DNA of 64,000 nucleotides from Streptomyces sp. NA04227 (lineage in GTDB: Bacteria > Actinomycetota > Actinomycetes > Streptomycetales > Streptomycetaceae): positions 4,267,001 through 4,331,000 of the forward strand of contig NZ_CP054918.1 in NCBI RefSeq assembly GCF_013364195.1, in the 5' to 3' direction. How positions within the stretch are numbered: the first letter of the stretch is position 1; the number at the start of each line of letters is the position of its first letter. Positions 43,309 through 52,371 of the stretch are shown one piece after another. The translations under genes and the position numbers were made by a program. The notes under the pieces are model-generated. The model did no database searches, was not told the DNA's origin, and saw only the letters and a program-made list of their open reading frames with translations.

Positions 43309-43491
43309 CTAACTCTGGTCCGCGCCCCGGCGTCCGGCGGTGTAGCCGCGCACCCACGCGGAGCGGCGCAAGTCGCTTGCCGGGTAGGGACATACGGTTA
43401 CGGGCTGCCGACTGCGGCCGGCCTGCTGGCCTTGATTGATGGCGCGCACAATCTGCTCGCGTGCTCTCGCCACCGTGCGCCCCTCCATCAC
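43309..43491 (-). CDS. Rmf/CrpP-fold small protein
   Basis: The 60-residue protein matches the ribosome-modulation-factor-like pattern widespread in actinomycetes and their phages: QIVRAINQGQQAGR, then VTVCPYPASDLRRSAWVRGY. GTG 43491 overlaps the MuF stop. A role in ribosome or nucleic acid binding is only inferred from the fold. Confidence 0.7.
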   Translation of the reverse strand: MMEGRTVARAREQIVRAINQGQQAGRSRQPVTVCPYPASDLRRSAWVRGYTAGRRGADQS

Positions 43492-45722
43492 ATTCGATTC
43501 TGCTGATCACTCAGGGCGCGCCGTGCGCGGTCGCCCTCGGCAGTGCGAATGCCGGTGAGCTGTTCAGTGTATTCCGCAAGAGTCAGCCGCGGCTCGACCT
43601 CGGCCCAATACCGCTTGAGCTCTTCAGACGCGCGCGCGTACGCGACGTGCGTGGGCCCCGAGAACAGGCTCTCGGGGTCGACGCCTTGCGCCTGCGCGCG
43701 GCGATTGAGGAGGTAGCCGCGGCAGTAGTCCTCGGCCGCGAGCCACTGCCGGTACACGTGCTCTCGGTACAGCTCGCGAATCTCCGCCCGCGTGTACGCG
43801 GCCTGTGCGGACTGCTGCGCCTCATCCCGCTCTGCGATCCAACGCTCGGTTGCGGTCATGCCCGCGTGCGGGTCCGGCGGCGGATCGGTGAGCGCCACGG
43901 CCCACACGGCGGCGTCCGGCGCGGGGGCGAGGACGTCGTCGAGCTGGGCAGCGTCGGCGAGCTGCCCCTCGGGCCCGGTAGCGTTGGCAGGCTCTGGCAC
44001 CACCGTGGGGTATCGGCGGTCAAGCTCGGCGGCGATGCGCTCGGCCTCGGGCGGTTGCGCGTAGCGCAGGGCCCACCCGAGCACGTCGTCGCTGAACGAC
44101 GCGAGATCGGACGCGAGTTGCCCGGCAGGGAAGAGCGCGACGAGGAGCTGTCGGCGGTTCGCCTCGGCGGCGAGGGCGGCGAACTCGGCCGCCTCGGTGG
44201 CCATCCGGACACGGGTGGCGAGCGCGGCCTCGGACAACCCGACGAGGTCGGGGCGGCCAGCGGGCAAGCGGGCGGCGACGTCGCGCCGGTCCATCTCCGC
44301 GGCCACCCGCAGGGCCTGCTCGTCGTCCAAGTGGCGCAGCACGCGGCCGAGCTCGCGATCCGAGAACACGCTCAGGTCCTCGGCGAGCTGCCCGTGCGGG
44401 CGGACACGGTCGAGCAGTACCTGCTCGTCGCGCCGGTCGAGCTCGCCTGCTGCACGCTCGTAGTCCCGCCCATCAAGCAAGCCGGTACCGACTGCGTCGG
44501 CGAGCTGCTGCTCGCTCATCTCCCCGGGTGTGTGCTCATCACCGGCGCGCAGCCGCGCAACCTCGACGGCCTCGGCCGGCGCCGGGGTGCGCTGCGGCGG
44601 AAGGTTCCCGGCGCCGATCTGCTCGCGCTCGGGTTTGCGGCGTAGCCCCGGGTGTTCGGCAAGGTGCCTGCGCATGGCCTTCTGCCAGTCGCGCATCTTG
44701 GCCTCGGCCGCCTTCCTCGCCTCGGGGGTCGGGGCGCCGGCCGCGCGCCGCTTGTACTTCCTGATGTTCCGCTCGATCGCGCGCTGCCTCTGCCCGGCCT
44801 CGTACCCCGTGCCGTCCGACCGCATCGGCGGCACGAGCGAGGACAGCCCCGGCACGTAACCCGACACCGAATGGCGGCAGTTGGGGTGTTGCAGTCCTGC
44901 GCGGCGCGCCTCGTCGAGGGTGCCCTGCACCACCACAGACAGCATCTTGCCGTCGATGGTGGCATGCTCGACCTCAACCGTACGGCGCCCGTCCGGCCCG
45001 TCAATGGCGAGCAGGCGGCCCTCCCACGGGCGGCACAGGGGGCACTCGCGTGGCGCGTCCGAGACGAGGACGAGGTCGATACCGACCTCGGTCAGGGTCC
45101 GGGTGTGCGCCTCGATGGCGGCGCGGGCGGTCGAGGTGCGCACGGCCATCTCAGCGTACGAGGTGAGCTGCCAGGAGCGTCCGGCCCGGTCAACGAAACT
45201 GCGGATGCCGCGGTCTGCGAAGTGCCGCATGGCGTCCTGCGTCGCCTGCCGACGCGTGGCCACACCGAGCAACGGCGTTGCGGACACCTGGGCAATCACC
45301 TTGCGGAACCCGTCCACGACCGCGCGCAGAATCCCACGGTGGGTGGCCGTGACGAGGTCGACGGTTTCCACGGCCAACCGGTCAACTGCCTGCGCGTTCG
45401 GGGCGATCTCGTCCACCAGGGCTCGCCCGCGGTCCGAAAGCGCGCCGAGCTCGGCGACCGCGGCACGGTGCCCGCGGTTGTACGCCTCGGCGACCACGTC
45501 GAACACCTCAAGCGACACTGCGCGGCCGAGCTCGTCGACAACGGCCTGCGCGGCGCGGCGTAGGGGCTGGATCGCGGTGAGCTTGAGCTGCGCCCACCCC
45601 GGAGCCTCGAACCCGTCCGCTAACTGCCGGGCGCAGAGCTGCAACAGCCGGTCCTCGGCATCGGCATACAGGCGGTAAGTACCGGCGGTCAGGTCCTCGA
45701 CCATGTCGGGGGAAGCAGGCAC
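43488..45722 (-). CDS. MuF-like minor capsid protein with repeat-rich C-terminal extension
   Basis: The 744-residue protein has the phage minor capsid 2 pattern in its first 310 residues: YAEMAVRTSTARAAIEAH, SDAPRECPLCRPWEGRLLAI and GLQHPNCRHSVSGYVPG. It helps DNA ejection or capsid assembly and sits after the portal. About 430 further residues carry four degenerate helical repeats ending in AGELDRRD, AAEMDRRD, AAEANRRQ and AAELDRRY (about 410-590). MuF proteins of other phages can bear fused effector domains; no catalytic motif is evident here. CCGGAGGGGCCA precedes GTG 45722. Confidence 0.82.
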   Translation of the reverse strand: MPASPDMVEDLTAGTYRLYADAEDRLLQLCARQLADGFEAPGWAQLKLTAIQPLRRAAQAVVDELGRAVSLEVFDVVAEAYNRGHRAAVAELGALSDRGRALVDEIAPNAQAVDRLAVETVDLVTATHRGILRAVVDGFRKVIAQVSATPLLGVATRRQATQDAMRHFADRGIRSFVDRAGRSWQLTSYAEMAVRTSTARAAIEAHTRTLTEVGIDLVLVSDAPRECPLCRPWEGRLLAIDGPDGRRTVEVEHATIDGKMLSVVVQGTLDEARRAGLQHPNCRHSVSGYVPGLSSLVPPMRSDGTGYEAGQRQRAIERNIRKYKRRAAGAPTPEARKAAEAKMRDWQKAMRRHLAEHPGLRRKPEREQIGAGNLPPQRTPAPAEAVEVARLRAGDEHTPGEMSEQQLADAVGTGLLDGRDYERAAGELDRRDEQVLLDRVRPHGQLAEDLSVFSDRELGRVLRHLDDEQALRVAAEMDRRDVAARLPAGRPDLVGLSEAALATRVRMATEAAEFAALAAEANRRQLLVALFPAGQLASDLASFSDDVLGWALRYAQPPEAERIAAELDRRYPTVVPEPANATGPEGQLADAAQLDDVLAPAPDAAVWAVALTDPPPDPHAGMTATERWIAERDEAQQSAQAAYTRAEIRELYREHVYRQWLAAEDYCRGYLLNRRAQAQGVDPESLFSGPTHVAYARASEELKRYWAEVEPRLTLAEYTEQLTGIRTAEGDRARRALSDQQNRM

Positions 45723-45892
45723 TGGCCCCTCCGGAAAGTGAGGTGTAAGTCACAAGCGTCGTCGGTGGACGTTCGACAGGTGGGTGCTGAGCTGCAAGAT
45801 TTCCGATTGGGTAACGGCGTTGTACTTGAGATCGAGAAACTACAAAAATTCTGCAAGCCACGTTCTGAAATTTTTGGAGTTTTCGTCTCGCC

Positions 45893-45898
45893 TACGAT
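45893..45898 (+). promoter_or_regulatory. Leaderless -10 element
   Basis: TACGAT followed by seven bases and an ATG at 45906 fits the TANNNT rule for leaderless actinobacterial transcripts. The surrounding 45780-45900 is markedly AT-rich. Confidence 0.55.
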
Positions 45899-45905
45899 CC
45901 TTCGT

Positions 45906-46091
45906 ATGGCTTTTCTTTGCTGGGCCCCGGTAGTTATTTCCATTGCGGTCACCGTGCTCTGTGCCCTTTTTGGAACCCAAGAGATCAGCTCCCGAGCCAT
46001 GCGGGTGCTTCGCCTTATGAGCGGCCAGCCTGACGGCTCGCTGCCCCTGGCTGATCGCCCGGAACCTCCGCCGGGACGAGGCCGCCAATGA
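45906..46091 (+). CDS. Small single-span membrane protein
   Basis: The 61-residue protein has one membrane helix (about 5-24, CWAPVVISIAVTVLCALFG), then EISSRAMRVLRLMSGQPD and a Pro/Arg tail. This resembles a short protein type seen repeatedly in streptomycetes. It overlaps the 3' end of the portal gene by 77 bases on the other strand. A longer reading upstream to 45738 is unlikely. Confidence 0.55.
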   Translation: MAFLCWAPVVISIAVTVLCALFGTQEISSRAMRVLRLMSGQPDGSLPLADRPEPPPGRGRQ

Positions 46092-47538
46092 TCGGGTCCG
46101 GCACGACGGAGCCGGTGTCCGCCCGGATGCGATCAACCTCGGCGAGCACCTGCTCGTCGCTCCAATCCGGGTGCAGCGCACGCACCTTGGTGTCGGTACT
46201 GGCTGCCTCGGCCTGCGCGAGCAGCGCGAGCGTCTGCGCGACGTTCTGCGGGTCCTCGCTCACGGCGTCCCCGAACTGCACATGTGGCCGCAGGTCGGTG
46301 CGCACAGTGGAGAATCCGAGGGTGCGGTCGAGCATGAGCAGCACATGCAGCATGTCGCCCAACGGGCCCCAATAGCGGGCCTTCTTGTCCCGGGTGATCA
46401 TGCTGCGGCGCTCTCGGGCGGTGACCTCGGTTGCCGTGACGGCTGTTGCGTCGCCGAGGCCGAACGACTGGGCGGAATAGCCGGCGCCCTGCACGGCCTG
46501 CCGCACGATGGCCTCGGCGCTCTGCTGATGCTCGGCAACGCGGATCGCGAACTGAGACAGGGTGATCCCTGCGCCGTTCTCGGTGGGCGGGATGCTGAGC
46601 GTCTGCCAAATCTCGCGGTCATCGTCGAATGAGGCACCTTGCCCGGGGCCGTTCGCCCGCAGGTACCCGTCGGGCACGATCAGCCGGGCCCGCGCGAGGC
46701 GGATGTCGCGCAGCCACGACGTCCACACCTCGTCGAGCGCGTCGAACAGGTCGTGTTGCCCCTGGTAGTCGCTGCGCCCGTAGGGGCTGCCGCGATGGCG
46801 CCTGTTGGGCCGGATGTTGGGCACATAGGCGGCGGTCAGCAGCGGAACCCCGGTCTCGATGGCGTCGCCGGCCGGGCCGAGGGAGTCGGCGAGCTGCGCG
46901 ACGTCGGGGTGCTCTGTCAGCGGTACGCGCACGCCGAGGCGGTCCGTGCTGCCCTGGTAGAGGGCGTGCAGGATGCGGCCCGGCTCGTGGCGCTCCAGGT
47001 GGCGCCACACGGTTGCCGTGTCGCTGCTCAGCTCGTGCCAGAACGTGACCGCGGTCAGGATGCCGAACCGGAACTCGGGCAGCGCGGCATCAGGATGAAC
47101 GGCTGTCAGCAGCGGTCGGCGCACCAGCTCGGCATCCCAGGTGACCCGGAGAAACACCCCGCCCAGGGCGGCGGCGACCTCGGCGGCCTCAAGGAGCGTG
47201 TTCGCGACGGCGCCGGCCTCAGTCACCTCGTCGAGGCGGGTCTGCGTGGCGGTGTCGTCCACGGTGAATGTGGGCGGCTCACTGAACAACAGGTCGGCAG
47301 AGGTGGCTGCGATGTCCGCGGCGAGGGGGGCGTGCAGCCGGTGGTCGGGTCGCCCCGGTGCCTGCTCGCTACGCTGGCCCCACAGCCGGCGGCGTCCGTC
47401 ACGGCGCTGATGCATGGAACGGTACAGCTCGGCTAGGCAGGCCCGGTTCCCGGAGTACCAGGCGTCGTCGAGACGCATCTCGCGGAGCACCACCGCCAAC
47501 TGTGGCGGAGGCCAAGGAGAGTTGGCTTCGGGCCACAT
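46015..47538 (-). CDS. Portal protein
   Basis: The 507-residue protein has the SPP1-type portal course of actinophages: N-terminal WYSGNRACLAELYRSMHQRR, HAPLAADIAATSADLLFSEP, clip/wing region with SPYGRSDYQGQHDLFDALDE, and C-terminal VTARERRSMITRDKKARYWG. It forms the dodecameric DNA gate and follows the terminase genes, with one antisense gene between. Confidence 0.92.
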   Translation of the reverse strand: MWPEANSPWPPPQLAVVLREMRLDDAWYSGNRACLAELYRSMHQRRDGRRRLWGQRSEQAPGRPDHRLHAPLAADIAATSADLLFSEPPTFTVDDTATQTRLDEVTEAGAVANTLLEAAEVAAALGGVFLRVTWDAELVRRPLLTAVHPDAALPEFRFGILTAVTFWHELSSDTATVWRHLERHEPGRILHALYQGSTDRLGVRVPLTEHPDVAQLADSLGPAGDAIETGVPLLTAAYVPNIRPNRRHRGSPYGRSDYQGQHDLFDALDEVWTSWLRDIRLARARLIVPDGYLRANGPGQGASFDDDREIWQTLSIPPTENGAGITLSQFAIRVAEHQQSAEAIVRQAVQGAGYSAQSFGLGDATAVTATEVTARERRSMITRDKKARYWGPLGDMLHVLLMLDRTLGFSTVRTDLRPHVQFGDAVSEDPQNVAQTLALLAQAEAASTDTKVRALHPDWSDEQVLAEVDRIRADTGSVVPDPIIGGLVPAEVPGDQPGAASRQAGRS

Positions 47539-47596
47539 TCTCGGTTTCCTTCCCCTCGGTCTGGTCTGAGGCGCAGGCGTAGGGCAACCTGGCGCA

Positions 47597-48160
47597 GTGG
47601 ATCAAGGACTTGCGGCAGTACTTGGAGCGGCGACGGGCGTGGTCGGTTCGGTGGGAGCGGCCGTGTTGACCTACATCGGCGTACGCCACCAAGTCCGAGC
47701 CACGGCGGAAGAGGAACGTAAGCAGGTGGTCAGATCCGAACGGGTCGACGCATATTCCGCCTTTGTGGCGGCTGCCATGGAAGCCATCGAAGCTGTGCAC
47801 GTGCTGCGTGCGGTTGTTTCTTCCGAGCGAGATAATCCGACTCTCGGGGAAGACGGCGATATGCATGAAAGTGCCGCTCAACTACTTGTCGAACGGACGG
47901 ACTTTGCGCAGAACTGCATTCGGGAAACTGCCAAGTGTCAGGCCAGGCTGTTGATTCTTGGTCCGCTTGAAGTAGTGGAGATCACGCATGACGTGCTAGG
48001 GAGTGCACGGAAGGCTTTCGAGATCGCCGCCGAAGAATTTGGTTTTCAAGACAGTGATGCTGGCAGGGATGTGCAATATGAAGAAAGCGTCGATTCTTTC
48101 GCGCGGGAATTTGGGAAGTTCTCCGCTGTAGCCTCTCAACTTGTCGGGGAGCTCAGGTAG
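47597..48160 (+). CDS. Membrane-anchored helical protein (accessory type C)
   Basis: The 187-residue protein starts with a Gly/Ala/Val membrane helix (about 5-28, VLGAATGVVGSVGAAVLTYI), then a charged stretch and a helical domain beginning SERVDAYSAFVAAAMEAIEA. It shares its layout with the genes at 22966 and 42920. It is antisense between portal and terminase and overlaps the terminase stop by 25 bases. Codon use is less GC-biased. Function unknown. Confidence 0.7.
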   Translation: MDQGLAAVLGAATGVVGSVGAAVLTYIGVRHQVRATAEEERKQVVRSERVDAYSAFVAAAMEAIEAVHVLRAVVSSERDNPTLGEDGDMHESAAQLLVERTDFAQNCIRETAKCQARLLILGPLEVVEITHDVLGSARKAFEIAAEEFGFQDSDAGRDVQYEESVDSFAREFGKFSAVASQLVGELR

Positions 48161-49398
48161 GCGAAAGACGCAGCAAGCAATTGACGCCACTCCTGCGCGG
48201 TCGATTGCAGGACGTAGCGCAGAGCGTCGAGGCTGTGGTCATCCCGCTTGAGCGGCTTGTCCTCGCCCCTCTCGGATGCCTCGGACGACCACGCGTACGC
48301 GGGCAGCTCGTCGAGCAGGCCCGTGCACAGGCTGTGGATGCGCAGCAGGCCGGAGTCGAGGGCGGTCGAGGTGGTGCGGATGCCGTCGAGGACGTCGTTA
48401 CGGGCCCGTGCGATGTTCGGGTGCCCGTCGCTCCACAACTGATTGAGAAAGCTCGCCGCGGACGGGTCTACGAACGTCCACTCGGGTACGACGTTGCGCT
48501 CGTCCAGCCACCTGCGGACGGCGGCGGAGTACTGCGCGTCGGTCATCTGCCGGTGCGCGCGGCGGGAGTCATGGCGCCACTCATCGACCACGTACAGCCG
48601 GTCATCGGTCCCGAGGCCGAGCAGCACCGCAGCGAACGGATTCGTCGTGCCATAGTCCACGCCAAGCCAGTGCCGGCGCATGGCTGGCAGGCTATCGACG
48701 ACGTGCCGCTGCTCGTCGAACATGTCGTAGACGGCGCCCTCGGCAACCACCCACGCCCCATCGATCATCCGGCGGCGCCACAACCCGACGTACTCGGCAG
48801 CGAGCGCGGCCACGTAGGCCGGCGGCAGGCTCGGGTTGTCGTCAAGCTTGAAGTGCCATGAGACGAGGTCGAGTTCGGCCTCGCGGTCGAGGTAGCCCTG
48901 CTTGAGCCAATGCCGGGGGCTGTCGGGGTTCGTCGTCGCGAGCAGCCGCGCACCCGGCACGGACAGCCGGGCCAGAAGCTGAGTCCAGAAAGCCTCGGGG
49001 AGCAAGGTTGCTTCGTCGACGTAGGCGAGGCTCGCGGTCATGCCGCGCAGCCGGCCCTCGGCCCGCGCGTCGGCGGCGCCGATCAGGTGCACGGTCCGGC
49101 CGAGCACCGTTGCGACTGTCGCCCCGCGGGTGTGCCGGACCTGCGCGGCCACGGGCCCGAACAGCGCCGGGTCGGTGAGCGGTTCGAACACGTTCCGCTC
49201 GATGGTCTGCAAGCTGCGCCCCACCACCACGATCAGCCCCGATGAGGGCGCCTCGGCAATGGCGAGCAGCCACGCGAGCAGCGAGGCAATCGTCTTCCCG
49301 GACCGCACCGCCCCATGCCACAAATTGATGCGCGCACGGGCCTGCGCGACGCTGCGCAACTGCTTGCGCGACAGGGGCAGTGCGTCGAGGGCGAGCAC
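48136..49398 (-). CDS. terL: Terminase large subunit
   Basis: The 420-residue packaging motor has Walker A GAVRSGKT near 30-37, Walker B LAYVDEAT near 126-133 and the nuclease Asp residues in GVDYGTTNPFAAVLLG and FVDPSAASF. It belongs to the PBSX-like type. GTG 49398 lies just after the small subunit gene. Confidence 0.95.
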   Translation of the reverse strand: MLALDALPLSRKQLRSVAQARARINLWHGAVRSGKTIASLLAWLLAIAEAPSSGLIVVVGRSLQTIERNVFEPLTDPALFGPVAAQVRHTRGATVATVLGRTVHLIGAADARAEGRLRGMTASLAYVDEATLLPEAFWTQLLARLSVPGARLLATTNPDSPRHWLKQGYLDREAELDLVSWHFKLDDNPSLPPAYVAALAAEYVGLWRRRMIDGAWVVAEGAVYDMFDEQRHVVDSLPAMRRHWLGVDYGTTNPFAAVLLGLGTDDRLYVVDEWRHDSRRAHRQMTDAQYSAAVRRWLDERNVVPEWTFVDPSAASFLNQLWSDGHPNIARARNDVLDGIRTTSTALDSGLLRIHSLCTGLLDELPAYAWSSEASERGEDKPLKRDDHSLDALRYVLQSTAQEWRQLLAASFAYLSSPTS

Positions 49399-49404
49399 GC
49401 GAGC

Positions 49405-49920
49405 TCACCCCCCGGTGTCGGTCTCCTGCTCCTCGTCGGCGAACGCCTCGCGGATGCCCGCGGCGAGGTCGGTGAGCATCGAACGCACCGCGCCCGAGCT
49501 GCTGCCTGCGTCGACCTCGGCCAGACGCTGAGCAGAAGCGAGGTACGACGCGACAGCCTGCGAATGATGGCGCTCGTCCTGCGCCGGGGGCTCGTGGCTC
49601 GTCACCCGCACTACGCGCCCGTTGGGCAGCAGCTCGGTACGGGTGTAGTCGTTGGCCTCGACCCGGGCGAGGTTGGCGGACGCACGGGCGTAGAGCCGCT
49701 GTTGCAACTCGGTGCGCACTGCGGCGAGGTCCTGGCGGCGCGCCTCGGTGGCCGGTGCCACCCGGGCGCCCCCCTCGAACCGCAGCCCCAGCTCGCGCCC
49801 GATCTTCGACACGGTCGAGCTGCTGCGGCCGATCTCCCGGGCAATCGCGTTCCGGGACTTGCCAGCAGCGTGCAGGCGGCGCACCTGCTCGCGGTCGGCG
49901 TCGGTGATCGGATCGGCCAC
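49405..49920 (-). CDS. terS: Terminase small subunit
   Basis: The 171-residue protein has an N-terminal helix-turn-helix (REQVRRLHAAGKSRNAIARE, then SSSTVSKIGRELGL) for DNA recognition and a helical C-terminal part for oligomerisation. GGGAGGTGCCACC precedes GTG 49920. It is adjacent to terL as usual. Confidence 0.88.
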   Translation of the reverse strand: MADPITDADREQVRRLHAAGKSRNAIAREIGRSSSTVSKIGRELGLRFEGGARVAPATEARRQDLAAVRTELQQRLYARASANLARVEANDYTRTELLPNGRVVRVTSHEPPAQDERHHSQAVASYLASAQRLAEVDAGSSSGAVRSMLTDLAAGIREAFADEEQETDTGG

Positions 49921-49945
49921 GGTGGCACCTCCCAGCCATGAGAAA

Positions 49946-49977
49946 GCCCCGCCACGTGGGGGGATACGTGGCGGGGC
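49946..49977 (-). terminator. Terminator between early and late regions
   Basis: An exact 12-bp stem (GCCCCGCCACGT / ACGTGGCGGGGC) with an 8-base loop is followed on the minus strand by TTTCTC. It would stop early transcripts before the packaging genes unless antitermination or a late promoter acts. Confidence 0.75.
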
Positions 49978-50129
49978 GAGTGCGTCAGGGCGGCCGGGTA
50001 AGTTTCCGGGCACGCCGAAGGCACGGCCAACATTACGGCGCCTCAAGGTCGCGAACTACCCCGAAAACAGCGACCTTCCGCGCCCGGACGGCCGAGCCCC
50101 GCAGCGCTCGGCCGCAGGGGCTCGGCCCA

Positions 50130-50484
50130 TCAGGCAGCGGTACGCTTATGAGGGGGAGGGGGCGGAATCCGGCGGCCCACGCCCCGGGGCGTCAGTTGTC
50201 CGGGCTGCGCGTGCTGCTCGGGCAGTGACGCGCCAGGGGCGCCGAGCTGGTAGGCGAGCAGCGCGGGCGCCTCGTCAGGTGAGCAGACACCGTGGACGTG
50301 CGCGGTGCGGTAGAGCTGGGCAGCGATCCGGATGCCCTCGCGTATCGCCTCGGATTTCGACAGGCCCGTGCGCATGAGCACCGCGAAATCCGCAGCGAGC
50401 GCGCCATCGACGCGTACGGAGGGGCGGTCACCGGGCGCGGGAGGGGGTGTTCTCGCGGGCCCGGGTAGGGTTCTGGTCAGCCAT
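50130..50484 (-). pseudogene. Ribbon-helix-helix protein with a frameshift near its start
   Basis: The ribosome site GGGAGCAAACCCCGCC leads to ATG 50484, whose frame stops after 18 codons. A neighbouring frame encodes a good ribbon-helix-helix (SVRVDGALAADFAVL, then GLSKSEAIREGIRIAAQLYR) but has no ATG, GTG or TTG in the right place. Removing one base from the five-base run at 50443-50447 joins the two into one protein of about 117 residues. This is a sequencing error, a real mutation or +1 slippage. Confidence 0.6.
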
Positions 50485-50599
50485 GGCGGGGTTTGCTCCC
50501 GTTCGTGGTCAGGCCCGTCCGGCGGTGGAGTCGTCGAGGCGGGCCGCTTGGGTCTGGGCGGGCCCGCCCCGCGCGCGGCGAGGCGGGCCTCGGTCGTTG

Positions 50600-51391
50600 T
50601 CAGGTGAAGAGGGCGCCCTGCTGCCCGTCGGGCTCCGTGCCGTCGAGGGTGAGCTGCTGCGAGGGCTCGGCGCCGATCCACTCGCGGCGCCATGTGCCGT
50701 CGGCCGCCTCGGACTGCTCAACAGCCGTCACGGCCTCGGCGAGTTCGCCTGCCCCTTCGCTGTCCGCGCTCGTCTGCGCCAGCGCGAAACCGAGCCTGGC
50801 CGCGAGCCGTTCGGCGGCGTCCACGCTCGCCACATACATGCCGTCTTCGATCTCCCGCGCGGGAACCTTGAGGCCGTGCAGCTCGCCATGCTGCTCGGTG
50901 ATCGCGACCGGCCACGCGCTGTTGAGGAAGCCGACCACCTGCTCGCGCTCGATCAGGAGCAGGTCCCCGTCTTCGATGTCGTCCCGTGTCTGCGTGGCGT
51001 CGTAGGCACTGCGCGTGCTCGTGAAGCGGTGCACCACGGCCTTTCCGTTGGCGCGGTACAGGCGGCGCACCTCGCTCCGCATCTTGGGGACGCGTGCGAG
51101 CCAGCCACGGGCGGCGCGTTCCTCGTCGCGGCTGCGCTCGTCGGCGTAGAGCAGAGTCTCGGCGTACTCGGTGATTACCTCGATCACGTCCAAAGACGCG
51201 GTGAAGACGCGCGAGTTTCCTCGGCCTGCCGTGCTCGTCTCCAGCGCAATGCGCGTGGCGCGCGAGGCGGGATCGGCGTCCTCGGTGCCCGTGACGAGCT
51301 GCGTGCCCTCCAGGAACTCGACGAGTGCGCCAGCAACGACGGTCGAGATGCCGAGCGGCTGCGCGTTGTCGCTGTTGTGGTTGCTGTTCAT
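50600..51391 (-). CDS. Hypothetical early phage protein
   Basis: I do not recognise this 263-residue protein. It has a mixed helical middle (SLDVIEVITEYAETLLYADE, then RGWLARVPKMRSEVRRLY) and a C-terminus QQLTLDGTEPDGQQGALFT, a style seen in phage DNA-metabolism proteins. GGGAGCAAACCCC before ATG 51391 is the same ribosome site used by neighbours. Confidence 0.65.
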   Translation of the reverse strand: MNSNHNSDNAQPLGISTVVAGALVEFLEGTQLVTGTEDADPASRATRIALETSTAGRGNSRVFTASLDVIEVITEYAETLLYADERSRDEERAARGWLARVPKMRSEVRRLYRANGKAVVHRFTSTRSAYDATQTRDDIEDGDLLLIEREQVVGFLNSAWPVAITEQHGELHGLKVPAREIEDGMYVASVDAAERLAARLGFALAQTSADSEGAGELAEAVTAVEQSEAADGTWRREWIGAEPSQQLTLDGTEPDGQQGALFT

Positions 51392-51500
51392 GGGGTTTGC
51401 TCCCGTCCGTGTGGGATGCGGTCCGCGTGGTGGTGGAGTCACCAAGGCGAACTCGCGAGGAAGGCGGGGGCCGAGCGCTGCTGCTCGGCCCCCGTGCTGC

Positions 51501-52238
51501 TCAGGCGAGGCGTGCGGCGGGGATGATCAGGGTGAAGTCATCGGCTGGCCACGGGTCGCAGGTCTCCCACGGGCCCGAGGGGTACCCGTCGGTGAGCACC
51601 ACGTGCGGCACGTCGCGTTCGGCGAGTTCGCACACGCCGCACTGGCATTCCGGCTTGAACGGCTGCGGGTGCGCCTCGTACTGGTCGTTGAAGTAGTCCG
51701 CGCGCTGCATGCCGCTCTTGGGGATGCAGAACGAGGCGAGGATCAGGTCGCCTTCGACCACGTCGCGCGCACGCACGGGACGCGCGTGCACAGGGTCGAC
51801 GAGCAGCGGCGCATGGCTCTCGTCGCGCGGTTCCTCGGTGACGATCACGGGGGAGAACTCGGCCTCAACGCTGGTCTGCCGCGCTTCGACGGTGGTCTGC
51901 GCCTCGCGGGTGTGGTTGGGGTCGTCGCAGTCGGCGCCGCGCTCGCACTCGCATGCGCAGGCGCACTCGACAGGGGTGATCCAGAACTCGATGTCGCCGA
52001 TGATGTGGCGCTCGCCGACACGTGCCTCGGTGTCCTCGCGGGTGAGGTGGACGTGCGCGAGGAAGTGGTCGAACGCTTCGGCCTCGGCGCCCTCGTAGTC
52101 CTCGGCGGTGTTGGCCACGTTGTCGTCGTTCCAGTCGCGGGCGAACGCGAGGTCCCCGATGCACTCGACGCGGTACTCGGGCGCCTGCCCGATCTTGTTC
52201 TGTCCGATGTGGTAGCGGGCGCGGGTCTTGTTGTTCAT
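51501..52238 (-). CDS. Hypothetical early phage protein with Cys clusters
   Basis: This 245-residue acidic protein of unknown family has two Cys-rich sites (ECACACECERGADC near 91-104 and ECQCGVCELAE near 200) that could bind metal. It is the first gene after a consensus promoter at 52298-52327 and uses the GGGAGCAAACCCC ribosome site. Confidence 0.65.
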   Translation of the reverse strand: MNNKTRARYHIGQNKIGQAPEYRVECIGDLAFARDWNDDNVANTAEDYEGAEAEAFDHFLAHVHLTREDTEARVGERHIIGDIEFWITPVECACACECERGADCDDPNHTREAQTTVEARQTSVEAEFSPVIVTEEPRDESHAPLLVDPVHARPVRARDVVEGDLILASFCIPKSGMQRADYFNDQYEAHPQPFKPECQCGVCELAERDVPHVVLTDGYPSGPWETCDPWPADDFTLIIPAARLA

Positions 52239-52297
52239 GGGGTTTGCTCCCTTCGTTGGTGGGCTCCGCCGGGTGGAGTCCGGTGGAGCGGTCTCCA

Positions 52298-52327
52298 GTT
52301 ATAGGGGGGCCTAGAAGGGTGTGTCAA
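52298..52327 (-). promoter_or_regulatory. Consensus sigma-70-like promoter for the leftward early operon segment
   Basis: On the minus strand TTGACA (52327-52322) and TATAAC (52303-52298) are separated by 18 bases. It is the best -35/-10 match I found in the window and points to the gene starting at 52238. A G-run flanks each element (direct repeat AGGGGGGYCTA), possibly an operator. Confidence 0.75.
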
Positions 52328-52371
52328 GGGGGGTCTATAAATCCCGTGCGGGAAGGCCGTACCCTGCTGTC

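Noticed and set aside
45738..45905. Plus frame upstream of the small membrane protein at 45906
   Set aside because: There is no ribosome site or coding bias, and the leaderless -10 lies inside it; the shorter frame is preferred.
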